A DNA stretch of 8,972 bases. Origin: Burkholderiales bacterium (GTDB lineage Bacteria; Pseudomonadota; Gammaproteobacteria; Burkholderiales; Ga0077523). Where the stretch lies: positions 1 through 8,972 of the forward strand of contig JALORJ010000245.1 of the NCBI GenBank assembly GCA_025459035.1, read 5' to 3'. This document shows, one piece after another, positions 1 to 8,873 of this stretch. Each line of letters starts with the position of its first letter. The first letter of the stretch is position 1. The notes under the pieces were generated by a model. That model made no database searches. It saw only the letters and a program-made list of their open reading frames with translations, and was not told the DNA's origin. The position numbers were made by a program, and so were the translations under genes.

Positions 1-32
1 CGCCCCCGGGCGGCCTGCATGGCGCCCGGCTT

Positions 33-76
33 CACCGCATGCCGCACGGGGTGCAGCGCGGCATGCGGTGTCTTTT
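33..76 (+). terminator. Intrinsic terminator of a plus-strand gene left of the window
   Basis: A perfect 13-bp inverted repeat (33-45 pairs with 58-70, each arm containing GCATGC) encloses a 12-base loop and is followed on the plus strand by TCTTTT. On the minus strand no T-run follows the hairpin, so it fits a plus-strand transcript arriving from before base 1 better than the minus-strand gene that stops at 98. It may still block or protect the 3' end of the minus-strand message. Confidence 0.6.
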
Positions 77-97
77 CGTGCGCGGTCGAGGCGTGTG

Positions 98-664
98 TCA
101 CTCGATGGTGAGCACCGGCAACCAGTGCGACGCCGGATCGGCGACCTCGAGCTGTGCGGCGCCGACGGGCCGGGCGCGCCGCTCGGGCGGCACGCCGGCC
201 GGATTGATGAACGGGTCCATGTCCAGGTCGAACGCCTGCCCACGCAGGCCGTCCGCGGTGCGCTCGAGGCGGTAGTACACGCCGTCGACCGGATCGAGAT
301 GCAGCGCGCCGGGCGCCGACTTCATGAACATCAGCGCGTACTCCAGCGGCGCGAGGTCGTCGTCGCGGATCGACGCGGGCTCGACCCGGACCGGGTACCA
401 GCACAGCCGCTGGCGCGCGCCGGTCAGGCAGCGAAACGGTCGCATCGCGAGGAAGTGCTCCCCCAGGCGCGTGTCCATCTGCACCTCGAACGCGGTGCGG
501 CCGTCGCCTGCATCGCGGAAGTCGACGGTGCCCAGCACCTCGCGCTCGCCTGCGGCGTTCGACAGCACGAGCGTGCGTGTTCCGACCAGCGGGGCCGCCG
601 CGGCGGAGGGCAGCGTGACCGCGAGCGCGAGCGCGACGCACGCGCGGACGGGGAAGGAAGCCAT
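98..664 (-). CDS. Exported protein of unknown function, 188 aa
   Basis: I do not recognise a named family. The start at 664 is chosen because it gives a standard Sec signal peptide: a short basic start (Arg7), a hydrophobic run at about residues 9-18 and an Ala-rich cleavage region near residues 20-25. No good Shine-Dalgarno sequence is visible, and the frame stays open further upstream, so the start is not certain. The mature part is about 164 residues, acidic-to-neutral, rich in predicted beta strand, with two cysteines (Cys79, Cys88) that could form a disulfide in the periplasm. Other visible blocks are LEYALMFMKS (about 107-116), the acidic DLDMDPFINP (146-155) and the C-terminal ASHWLPVLTIE. 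It follows bciA on the same strand after a 128-bp gap and may be co-transcribed with it, but nothing in the sequence ties it functionally to pigment synthesis. Confidence 0.72.
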   Translation of the reverse strand: MASFPVRACVALALAVTLPSAAAAPLVGTRTLVLSNAAGEREVLGTVDFRDAGDGRTAFEVQMDTRLGEHFLAMRPFRCLTGARQRLCWYPVRVEPASIRDDDLAPLEYALMFMKSAPGALHLDPVDGVYYRLERTADGLRGQAFDLDMDPFINPAGVPPERRARPVGAAQLEVADPASHWLPVLTIE

Positions 665-699
665 GCGGGGCGACGTCCGGGAAGGTGATGCCCGCGAGT

Positions 700-724
700 G
701 TGCCGGCCGGCGCGGCGCCGGCAC
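700..724. other. GC-rich hairpin between bciA and the exported protein gene
   Basis: GTGCCGGC at 700-707 is the exact reverse complement of 717-724, with a 9-base loop. No T-run follows on either strand, so it is not a standard intrinsic terminator. It could be a weak terminator or an mRNA processing/stability element between the two minus-strand genes. In DNA this GC-rich it could also be chance. Confidence 0.25.
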
Positions 725-792
725 GACCGTCACGCCGTCGGGGGCCGCGGCATCGTGGTCTGCGCGGGCGCGGCGCATGGCGTCGAAGGCGC

Positions 793-1815
793 TCAGAACA
801 CGCTGTGCTCGGTGCGCTCGTGCCGGACGTCGCCGTGGATCAGGCGCGCGTAGTGGTCGAACAGTGTCTGCGTGCCGGTGGACGGCGTTGCCGCGGCATC
901 CGGGCGACCGGTCACCGGGTCGTTCACCAGCATCGACTCGGTCGCGTAGTAGCGGCCGATGCGTGCGAGCTCGGCCTTCGCGGCCGCCGCGGGAACGATG
1001 CGCCCGACGGCCGTCAGCGTCGCGATCACCGCGTCGAGCACACCGACCGGAACATGCCGAAACCGCGCCGGGCGGCCGAGCAGCGCGAACAGGTGCTCGC
1101 CCTGGTCGCGCGGGGTGATCGCAGGCCCGGGACCGCCGATCGGCAGCACGCGGTCGTGGCGCGCCGGATCGTCGAGACAGTCGGCGAGGTACTGCGCCAG
1201 GTCGTCGTCGCCGATCGGCTTGCAGGCCGTCAGCGTGCCATCGCCGAACACGACGAACGGTCGGCCTGCGCGCACGCGCTCGACCTGGCCCGACAGCGAC
1301 TTGAAGAACGCGGTCGGCCGCACGATCGACCAGGTGATGCCAGACGCCATCAGCGTCGCCTCGAAGGCGAGCTTCGCGTGCTGGAACGCGAGGCGCGGCT
1401 TCTGCACGCACAGCGCCGAGAGCAGCACGCAGTGCGACACGCCGACGGCCTGCGCTGCCGCGAGCGCCGCGACGTGCGCGCGATGATCGACGGCCCAGGC
1501 GTCGGCAGGCGCGCCGGTGCGCGACGCGAGGCACGACACCAGCGCGTCGAAGCGCTCGCCGCGCAGCCCGTCGCGCGCGACCGAGGCCGGATCGGTCACG
1601 TCGCCGAAGCGCCATTCGACCCGCGCACCCGGCGCCGGCGTCGCGTCCGCCGACGCGCGTGCCGAGCGCCCGAAGCACACGACGGCGTGTCCCCGCTGCG
1701 CGAGCGCCCGCACCGTCGCACGGCCGATCGTGCCGGTGGCGCCGAGCATGAACACGCGGCGCGGCGTCGGCGAACGGGCTGGCGCGGGCAGAAGGTCGGA
1801 AACGGCAGCGGCCAT
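793..1815 (-). CDS. bciA: Divinyl (proto)chlorophyllide a 8-vinyl-reductase, BciA type
   Basis: BciA/DVR enzymes reduce the C8-vinyl group of divinyl (proto)chlorophyllide with NADPH during (bacterio)chlorophyll synthesis. The 340-residue protein has an N-terminal Rossmann dinucleotide site GATGTIG (residues 25-31) and then blocks I recognise from bacterial BciA and plant DVR: VSCLASRTG (93-101), LLSALCVQKP (131-140), FQHAKLAFE (144-152), IVRPTAFFKSLSGQ (164-177), FGDGTLTACKP (190-200), LPIGGPG (224-230) and IGRYYATESML (286-296). They appear in the family order over the full length. The ATG at 1815 gives the usual size; an in-frame ATG at 1941 would add 42 low-complexity residues and overlap the divergent hydrolase gene. 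Neither start has a clear Shine-Dalgarno. No other photosynthesis gene and no TGT-N12-ACA (PpsR/CrtJ-type) site is visible nearby. The family call is firm; the in vivo substrate is inferred from family. Confidence 0.9.
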   Translation of the reverse strand: MAAAVSDLLPAPARSPTPRRVFMLGATGTIGRATVRALAQRGHAVVCFGRSARASADATPAPGARVEWRFGDVTDPASVARDGLRGERFDALVSCLASRTGAPADAWAVDHRAHVAALAAAQAVGVSHCVLLSALCVQKPRLAFQHAKLAFEATLMASGITWSIVRPTAFFKSLSGQVERVRAGRPFVVFGDGTLTACKPIGDDDLAQYLADCLDDPARHDRVLPIGGPGPAITPRDQGEHLFALLGRPARFRHVPVGVLDAVIATLTAVGRIVPAAAAKAELARIGRYYATESMLVNDPVTGRPDAAATPSTGTQTLFDHYARLIHGDVRHERTEHSVF

Positions 1816-1916
1816 CGGGGGTGGGGTCCGGCAGACGTCGGGAGCTTGGTCGATCGGACCACACGCCGCCCCGTACGCATGCGAGGCTTGCGCCAGGGCA
1901 CGCGGGAGACGACGGG
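1816..1916. promoter_or_regulatory. Divergent intergenic region between bciA and the hydrolase gene
   Basis: This 101-bp gap lies between two divergently read genes and should hold a promoter for each. I see no convincing -35/-10 pair, sigma-54 site, FNR box or PpsR/CrtJ palindrome. The inference rests only on gene orientation. Confidence 0.4.
1904..1908 (+). promoter_or_regulatory. Ribosome binding site deciding the hydrolase start
   Basis: GGGAG lies 8 bases before the ATG at 1917. It supports this start over an in-frame ATG at 1821, which would add 32 polar residues before the first membrane segment. Confidence 0.55.
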
Positions 1917-3500
1917 ATGGGACGGGCAGGGGCGCGCGCATGGCCGATCGTCGTGGCGATCGTCGCGCTGATCGTGGTCGCGGTGGCGGTCGCCCGGCTC
2001 GACGGCGCGACCGACGGTCTGCAGGTCGAGGTCACCCGGGCCGGCGACACGCCGGTGACCGTGATGCGGTCGGCGACACTCCCGGCCGGCATCGGCGCAC
2101 CGGTGGTGCTGATCGCGCACGGCTTCGCCGGGTCGCAGCCGCTGATGCAGCCGTTCGCGACGACGCTCGCGCATGCGGGGTGGATCGCGATCACGTTCGA
2201 CTTCCCGGGTCACGGCCTGCACCCGGCGCCGATGCGCGGCGGGCTGACCGACGAGGCCGAGAGCCTGCGCACGCTGCTCGCGTCGATGGAGCAGATGCGT
2301 GCGTTCACGCAGCAGGTCGGGCGCGCGGGCGGGGGCGACGGACGCTACGCCGTCGTCGGGCATTCGATGGCGTCCGACATCGTCGTGCGCCACGCGCAGG
2401 CGCATCCGGACATCGTGGCCACGGTCGGCGTGTCGCTGTTCGCGCCGACGATCGATGCCTCGACGCCGCCCGACGCGCCGCGCAACCTGCTGGTCGTCCA
2501 CGGCGCACTCGAGCCCGCGATGATGGCCGACGAGGCGCTGCGCGTCGTGGCCCGGGTGGCCGGGCCCGGCGCCGTGGCCGACACCACGTACGGGCGCTTC
2601 GACGACGGCACGGCGCGGCGCGCGACGGCGTCGCCGGGTGTCGAGCACATCGGCGTGCTGTACAGCCCCCACACGCTGAGCGCGACGCGTGACTGGCTCG
2701 ACGCCGCCGCCGGGCGCCCGGCGGCTGCTGCGGCGGCCTTCGTCGATGCGCGCGGACCGTGGATCGGCGCGCTGCTGGCGGGGGTCGTCGCGCTCGCGTG
2801 GCCGCTGTCGCGGGCGCTTCCGCGCGTCATGGCGCAAGTTGCGACCGGCACGGTGCGCGAGCGCTGGTGGACGCGCCGCGGGTTCGCCTGGCGCGTGCTC
2901 GTGCCGGCGGTGGTGACGCCGCTGCTGCTGTGGCCGCTGCCGAGCGACCTGCTGCCGATCCTGCTGGGCGACTACCTCGCGCTGCACTTCGTGCTGTACG
3001 GGCTGCTCACCGTCGTCGCACAACGCCTCGCGAAGCGGCCGTGGCCGGCGATCCCCGCGGGTCGCGTGGGTGTCGCCGCCGTGGCGACGGCGATGGCGAT
3101 CGCGTGGGCCGTCGTCGCGGTCGGTGTGCCGATCGATCGCTGGGTCTTCAGCCTGCAGCCGGCGCCCGGGCGCGGTGCGCTGATCGCGGCGCTGGTCGCT
3201 GCGGCGTTGCCATGGTTCGTGGCCGACGAGTGGCTCGCGCGCGACCCGGCCGCGCCACGCGGGGCGTACGTCGCGACCAAGGCGGCGTTCCTGCTGTCGC
3301 TCGTGATCGCGATCGCGTTGAATCCGTGGCGGCTGTTCTTCCTGGCGATCATCGTGCCGGCGATCCTGCTGCTGTTCACGATCCACGGGCTGTTCAGCCG
3401 CTGGACCTTCGCGCGCACCGGGCATCCGCTTGTCGCGGCGATTGCCAACGCCGTCGTGTTCGGCAGTTTCATCGCCGTCACGTTTCCGCGCGTGCGCTGA
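1917..3500 (+). CDS. Alpha/beta hydrolase fused to a multi-span membrane domain
   Basis: The 527-residue protein begins with a membrane anchor (about residues 10-27). An alpha/beta-hydrolase domain follows (about 35-265): oxyanion-type motif AHGFAGS (67-73), FDFPGHG (94-100), the nucleophile elbow GHSMA with Ser150 (148-152), HGALEP (195-200) offering Glu199 as possible acid, and His244 as possible catalytic histidine. The second half (about 282-521) is strongly hydrophobic, with roughly seven or eight predicted membrane spans. I infer a Tat/Sec-independent inner-membrane protein with the hydrolase domain between the first span and the rest, but its side of the membrane cannot be read from the sequence. 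The catalytic triad is complete as judged by eye, so an esterase, lipase or peptidase-like activity is plausible; the substrate is unknown. xth follows after 29 bp and is probably co-transcribed. The start is supported by GGGAG at 1904-1908. Confidence 0.85.
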   Translation: MGRAGARAWPIVVAIVALIVVAVAVARLDGATDGLQVEVTRAGDTPVTVMRSATLPAGIGAPVVLIAHGFAGSQPLMQPFATTLAHAGWIAITFDFPGHGLHPAPMRGGLTDEAESLRTLLASMEQMRAFTQQVGRAGGGDGRYAVVGHSMASDIVVRHAQAHPDIVATVGVSLFAPTIDASTPPDAPRNLLVVHGALEPAMMADEALRVVARVAGPGAVADTTYGRFDDGTARRATASPGVEHIGVLYSPHTLSATRDWLDAAAGRPAAAAAAFVDARGPWIGALLAGVVALAWPLSRALPRVMAQVATGTVRERWWTRRGFAWRVLVPAVVTPLLLWPLPSDLLPILLGDYLALHFVLYGLLTVVAQRLAKRPWPAIPAGRVGVAAVATAMAIAWAVVAVGVPIDRWVFSLQPAPGRGALIAALVAAALPWFVADEWLARDPAAPRGAYVATKAAFLLSLVIAIALNPWRLFFLAIIVPAILLLFTIHGLFSRWTFARTGHPLVAAIANAVVFGSFIAVTFPRVR

Positions 3501-3515
3501 CCTGTCGTCCCCTCC

Positions 3516-3521
3516 GAGGAG
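3516..3521 (+). promoter_or_regulatory. Ribosome binding site deciding the xth TTG start
   Basis: GAGGAG lies 8 bases before TTG at 3530. The family's N-terminal strand (KLATWNVNSL) begins immediately after this codon, so the rare TTG start is well supported. Confidence 0.8.
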
Positions 3522-3529
3522 CCAAGGCG

Positions 3530-4294
3530 TTGAAGCTCGCCACCTGGAACGTCAATTCGCTGAAGGTGCGCCTGCCGCACCTGCACGACTGGGCCGCGAC
3601 CGCGCAGCCCGACGTCGTCTGCCTGCAGGAGACCAAGCTCGAGGACGCGGCGTTTCCGCGCGCGGCGCTCGAGGCCGCGGGCTGGAACGTCGCGTTCGCC
3701 GGGCAGAAGACGTACAACGGCGTCGCGATCCTCGCGCGCACCGCGCTGGCCGACGTGGCCGAGGGCATGCCCGGGTTCGACGATCCGCAGAAGCGCGTGC
3801 TGCGCGCGACCGTCGACGGGGTCCGCATCATCTGCATCTACGTGCCCAACGGCCAGGCCGTCGACTCGGACAAGTACCCGTACAAGCTCGGCTGGCTCGC
3901 GGCGCTCGCCGGTCTGGTCGAAGCCGAGCTCGCCGCGCATCCGGCGCTCGCGCTGCTGGGTGACTACAACATCGCGCCGACCGACGCCGACGTGCACGAC
4001 CCGGCCGCGTGGGCCGGTCAGGTGCTCTGCACCGACGCCGAGCGCGCGGCGTTCCGGCGCCTGCTCGATCTGGGGCTCGTCGACAGTTTCCGCGGCTTCG
4101 AGCAACCGCCACGTGCGTGGTCGTGGTGGGACTACCGGATGCAGGCGTTCCGCCGCAAGCAGGGCCTGCGCATCGACCACATCCTGCTCAGCCGCAGCGC
4201 GATGGCGCGCTGCACCGACTGCGTGATCGACGCGACGCCACGCGCGTGGGAGCGCCCGTCGGACCACGCGCCGGTCATCGCCACGCTGGCGTGA
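3530..4294 (+). CDS. xth: Exodeoxyribonuclease III (AP endonuclease, ExoIII/ExoA family)
   Basis: This enzyme of base-excision repair cleaves DNA at abasic sites and degrades 3' ends of duplex DNA in the cytoplasm. The 254-residue product has the full exonuclease/endonuclease/phosphatase fold and the family's catalytic motifs in order: WNVNSL (Asn near residue 7), LQETK (the metal-binding Glu near 34), YVPNG (catalytic Tyr region), GDYNIAPTD (Asp/Asn pair), RIDHIL and the C-terminal SDHAPV with the catalytic Asp-His. Its length matches the shorter ExoIII/ExoA members. Translation starts at TTG, 8 bases after GAGGAG. It lies 29 bp downstream of the membrane hydrolase gene and converges on ntrC. 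No frameshift or missing key residue is seen, in contrast to its neighbour ntrC. Confidence 0.95.
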   Translation: MKLATWNVNSLKVRLPHLHDWAATAQPDVVCLQETKLEDAAFPRAALEAAGWNVAFAGQKTYNGVAILARTALADVAEGMPGFDDPQKRVLRATVDGVRIICIYVPNGQAVDSDKYPYKLGWLAALAGLVEAELAAHPALALLGDYNIAPTDADVHDPAAWAGQVLCTDAERAAFRRLLDLGLVDSFRGFEQPPRAWSWWDYRMQAFRRKQGLRIDHILLSRSAMARCTDCVIDATPRAWERPSDHAPVIATLA

Positions 4295-4305
4295 GGTTGG
4301 TGCGT

Positions 4306-4332
4306 CGCGGGCCGGCGGTCCACCGGCCCGCG
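4306..4332. terminator. Possible bidirectional terminator hairpin between xth and ntrC
   Basis: A perfect 10-bp inverted repeat (CGCGGGCCGG at 4306-4315 against 4323-4332) with a 7-base loop starts 11 bases after the xth stop, where a terminator for the convergent pair is expected. No T-run follows on either strand, so classical intrinsic termination is doubtful. Confidence 0.4.
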
Positions 4333-4417
4333 CGCGAAGTCGGCGCGAGCCGCGGCGTCGCGGGGTGGTGCGGTCGTGGCGGTGCGTCGGCTCCGGCGCA
4401 GCGCAGCGCGTCGCCGC

Positions 4418-5754
<1,337 letters not shown>

Positions 5755-5758
<4 letters not shown>

Positions 5759-6888
5759 GGGTGCGGAGTCCGTGGGGAAGGGGAAGCGAGGGGCGGGCCC
5801 GCCGCGGCGACGGCCGGCGTGACGACCGTGTCCTTGAGCGGCAGCAGGATCAGGAACGACGTGCGGCCGGGCTGGCTCTCGACCTCGATCAGCCCGCCGT
5901 GCTGCGACACGAAGGTCTGGGCCAGCGTGAGACCCAGCCCGGTGCCGCCTTCGCGGCCTGATACCAGCGGCAGGAAGATGCGCTCGCGCAGTTCGTCGGG
6001 AATGCCCGGGCCGTCGTCGACGACCTCGAGCGCGATCGCCAGGCCGTAGAGGCGCTTGGCGATGGTCACGCGCCGCGCGACGCGCGTGCGCAGCGCGATC
6101 GCGCCGTGTCCCTGCATCGCCTGCGCGCCGTTGCGCGCGACGTTCAGCACGACCTGGATCAGCTGCTCGCGATCGCCGATCAGCGGCGGCAGGCTGGTGT
6201 CGTAGTCGCGCCGCACGCGCACGTCCGGGTACTCGGCGACCAGCAGGCTGCGCACGCGCTCGGTCACCTCGTGGATGTTCAGCGCGATCGGCTTGGGCAG
6301 GCGGTGCGGCGTCAGCAGGCGGTCCATCAGCGACTGCAGCCGATCGGCCTCCTTCATGATGACCTGCGTGTACTCGTGCAGCTCGGGGCGCTCGAGTTCG
6401 CGATCGAGCAGCTGCGCGGCGCCACGCAGCGCGCCGAGCGGATTCTTGATCTCGTGCGCGAGGTTGCGGATCAGCTCGCGGTTGGCCTCGCTCTGCTCCT
6501 GCAGCCGTTCCTCGCGCGCGAGCCTCGACTGCTGCTGGCGCGGCACGAACTCGAGCAGGAAGCCTTCGTCGTGCTCGAGGGTCGTGGCGGTGCAGGACAG
6601 CAGCAGGCGCTGCGCGCCACCCGGGACCGACGCCACGAAGTCGTGCTGGGTATAGGCCGCGTTGTCGACGAGCGTGTGGTCGATCGCGTTCGCGATCGCG
6701 CCGCCGTCCTGCACGAGCTGATCGATCGGATGCCCGACCAGATGGTTGCGGCTGGCCTGGAACAGGTTCTCGGTCGCCGGGTTGAGCCACGTCACGCGCC
6801 GCTCGACGTCGAGCAGCATCACCGCGGTCGACAGCGCTTCGAGACTGCGCGCCGCCGGCTGTGGCAGCGTCCACACGGCGGGCGTCAC
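5755..6888 (-). CDS. glnL: Nitrogen sensor histidine kinase/phosphatase NtrB
   Basis: NtrB is the cytosolic kinase/phosphatase that sets NtrC phosphorylation; in this family its activity is switched by PII proteins. The 377-residue protein has an N-terminal PAS-like domain (about 14-115), a dimerisation/phosphotransfer helix with the H-box NLAHEIKNPLGALRG and phospho-acceptor His145, an N-box around Asn249/Asn253, DDGPGIP (291-297) and the ATP-lid motif GGTGLGL (314-320). No membrane segment is present, as usual for NtrB. The last 25 or so residues are Ala/Pro-rich and probably disordered. The start codon is GTG at 6888, supported by GAGGAT at 6897-6902, 22 bp after the DUF4124 gene stop. The stop overlaps the glnG start by 4 bp. 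No damage is seen. Confidence 0.95.
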
Positions 6889-6910
6889 GGCGCGAGATCC
6901 TCGCGCCGGC

Positions 6911-7405
6911 TCAGCGCAGGTTCGCGAGCTCGCGCCGGATCGCCTCGGCGTTGCGGCCGTGGCGAGTGATGGCGTCCTCGAGCGGCTTCACCCGCGCGCG
7001 CGCCTGCGGATCGGCACCGTTGTAGCGGCCCGCCACGAGCTGGTCGTCGAGGGCGCGCTTCGCATCGGCCAGCGCGCGCTCCTCGTCGGCCAGCTCCTGC
7101 TCCAGCACCCGGCGCCGGGCGTCGTCCCGGCGGCGCTGCGTGTCGCCGTCGATCTTCGGAAATCCGGCCGGCGCCGTGGCTGCGGGGCGCGCCAGCGTCG
7201 TCGGCGGACGCGCTGGCGCGGTCGACGGCGGCGGCGGCTTCGGGGGCTCGTCGGGGAAGCGATCCCCGCACGACACCAGCTTCATGCCAGCCATCGGCTG
7301 GCTCGAGTAGGTGGTGCGCCCGTCGGCATCCTCGTAGCGACAGATCTGGCCGGCCGCGGCGGATGCGCTGCAGACCAGCAGGACCAGGCACGTCGGAAGG
7401 CGCAT
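6911..7405 (-). CDS. Exported DUF4124 protein with proline-rich linker and coiled coil
   Basis: The 164-residue product has a signal peptide (hydrophobic run at about 4-18, cleavage near Ala-Ala-Ala-Gly at 16-19), then a short DUF4124-type module, CRYEDADGRTTYSSQP (22-37), with cysteines at 22 and 46. A proline-rich linker (about 51-82) leads to a charged helical region (about 88-163) likely to form a coiled coil. DUF4124 proteins are periplasmic or envelope proteins of unknown function common in Proteobacteria. It sits between the glnA terminator and glnL, with only 22 bp to glnL, so it is probably the first gene of the ntrBC transcript. No clear Shine-Dalgarno or promoter is seen upstream; a TAGACT at 7465-7470 (minus strand) could be a -10 but lacks a matching -35. 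A role in nitrogen control is not shown by the sequence. Confidence 0.85.
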   Translation of the reverse strand: MRLPTCLVLLVCSASAAAGQICRYEDADGRTTYSSQPMAGMKLVSCGDRFPDEPPKPPPPSTAPARPPTTLARPAATAPAGFPKIDGDTQRRRDDARRRVLEQELADEERALADAKRALDDQLVAGRYNGADPQARARVKPLEDAITRHGRNAEAIRRELANLR

Positions 7406-7517
7406 GCGGCGTGCCGCCGCGACGAGGCGACGGAGGCGTTGGAGAAGTCACGGCGACGCGCACGAGTCTACGGAAGCGGAAAGGGCAGCCCCGACGCCGC
7501 AGGTCGCGGTCGACACG

Positions 7518-7545
7518 AAAAGGGCGGGGGCAACGCCCCCGCCCT
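7518..7545 (-). terminator. Intrinsic terminator after glnA
   Basis: A perfect 11-bp stem (7535-7545 pairs with 7521-7531), a 3-base loop and a TTTT run on the minus strand lie about 22 bases past the glnA stop. It should end most glnA transcripts before the DUF4124-ntrB-ntrC genes. Leaky read-through, or a separate ntrBC promoter in the 112 bp beyond it, would be needed for their expression. Confidence 0.88.
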
Positions 7546-7567
7546 GGCGCCGGGATCCGCGTGCGGA

Positions 7568-8865
7568 TCAGAGGCTGTAGTACATGTCGAACTCGACCGG
7601 ATGGGTCGTCATGCGGAAGCGCGTGACCTCTTCCATCTTCAGCGCGATGTACGCGTCGATCATGTCGTTGGAGAACACGTCTTGTCGACCGCGTCGCCGG
7701 GATGGATCTTCTTCTGCACGCCGTCCAGACCGGCCATCAGCATCGCCGCGAAGGCGAGGTACGGGTTGGCCGTCGGGTCCGGGAAGCGCACCTCGATGCG
7801 GCGCGCCTTGTCGCTCTGCACGAACGGGATGCGGATCGATGCCGAGCGGTTGCGCGCGGAGTACGCGAGGTTGATCGGCGCCTCGAAGCCCGGCACCAGG
7901 CGCTTGTACGAGTTCGTGCCCGGGTTGGTGATGGCGTTCAGCGCCTTGGCGTGATGGATGATCCCGCCGATGTAGTACAGCGCGAACTCGGACAGCCCGG
8001 CGTAGCCGCTGCCCGCGAAGAGGTTCTTGCCGTCCTTCCACACCGACTGGTGGACGTGCATGCCCGACCCGTTGTCGCCGACGATCGGCTTCGGCATGAA
8101 CGTGGCCGTCTTCCCGAAAGAATGCGCGACGTTGTGCACCGTGTACTTGAGGATCTGGATCCAGTCCGCGCGCTGCGTGAGCGGGGCGAACTTGGTGCCG
8201 ATCTCGCACTGGCCGGCCGTCGCGACCTCGTGGTGATGCACCTCGACTTCGACGCCCTGCTCTTCCAGCGCCATGCACATGGCCGAGCGCAGGTCCTGCA
8301 GCGAATCGACCGGCGGCACCGGGAAGTAGCCGCCCTTGACCGGCGGCCGATGCCCCATGTTGCCGCCTTCGAGATCGAGGCCCGACGCCCACGGGGCCTC
8401 TTCCGACGTGATCTTCACGAAGCTGCCGGACATGTCGACGTTCCACTGCACGCCGTCGAACACGAAGAACTCCGGCTCCGGTCCGAAGTACGCGACGTCG
8501 CCGATGCCACTCGACTTCAGGTAAGCCTCGGCCCGCTTCGCGATCGAGCGCGGATCACGGTCGTAACCCTTCATGTCGGACGGTTCGAGCACCTCGCAGC
8601 TGTGGATCAGCGTCGGCTCGTCGGTGAACGGATCCATCCGCGCCGACGCCGCGTCGGGCATCAGCAGCATGTCGGAGGCCTCGATCCCCTTCCAGCCGGC
8701 GATCGACGACCCGTCGAACGCGTGTCCGTCCTCGAACTTGCTGTTGTCGAACGCCTTGACGGGGACCGACACGTGCTGCTCCTTGCCGCGGGTGTCGGTG
8801 AAACGGAAGTCGACGAACTTCACTTCGTTCTCCGTCACCATCTTCATGACGTCGGCTGGGGTCAT
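7568..8865 (-). CDS. glnA: Type I glutamine synthetase with internal deletion and frameshift
   Basis: GlnA makes glutamine from glutamate, ammonia and ATP as a cytosolic dodecamer. From the ATG at 8865 (AGGAG 8 bases upstream) the frame encodes 395 normal residues: the Asp51 latch region DGSS, FGPEPEFF (127-134), HHHEVATAGQ (210-219), NGSGMH (265-270), NRSASIRIP (339-347) and EVRFPDP (358-364). All metal-ligand positions are present (Glu130, Glu132, Glu213, Glu221, His270, Glu358). After Lys395 six foreign residues lead to a stop at 7660. The true C-terminus (DVFSNDMIDAY... to MYYSL) continues in another frame from 7681 to the stop at 7568. Compared with the usual 469-471 residues, about 37 are missing, including the NLYDLPPE loop carrying the adenylylation tyrosine (Tyr397 in mature E. 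coli numbering). As written the enzyme would lack its C-terminal helices, which normally lock the two rings together. Expression is probably sigma-54/NtrC dependent. Confidence 0.92.
7679..7683 (-). other. Deletion junction in glnA at the adenylylation loop
   Basis: The minus-strand bases here read AAGAC, joining Lys395 (AAG, 7683-7681) to the tail whose frame begins with GAC (7681-7679); base 7681 can belong to either side. From the normal family length I estimate that about 112 bp (37 codons plus one base) are absent. The missing residues are not encoded elsewhere in the window. Confidence 0.85.
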
Positions 8866-8873
8866 TCCTTGTT

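Noticed and set aside
1816..1941. bciA starting at the upstream ATG at 1941
   Set aside because: It adds 42 residues with no family similarity, overlaps the first codons of the divergent hydrolase gene, and has no ribosome binding site.
665..2194. Upstream extension of the exported-protein frame to a 698-residue protein
   Set aside because: The extension overlaps bciA in another frame on the same strand and the divergent hydrolase start; a signal peptide begins at 664, and the extension has low-complexity shadow composition.
2972..4417. Long open continuation of the ntrC frame as a real C-terminal extension of about 480 residues
   Set aside because: It runs antisense to the intact xth gene and the 3' part of the hydrolase gene and has Arg/Ala/Pro-rich composition without recognisable domains, as expected for shadow frames in high-GC DNA.
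7568..7683. Programmed ribosomal frameshift in glnA
   Set aside because: There is no slippery heptamer, and a frameshift would not restore the roughly 37 missing conserved residues, so a deletion explains the data better.
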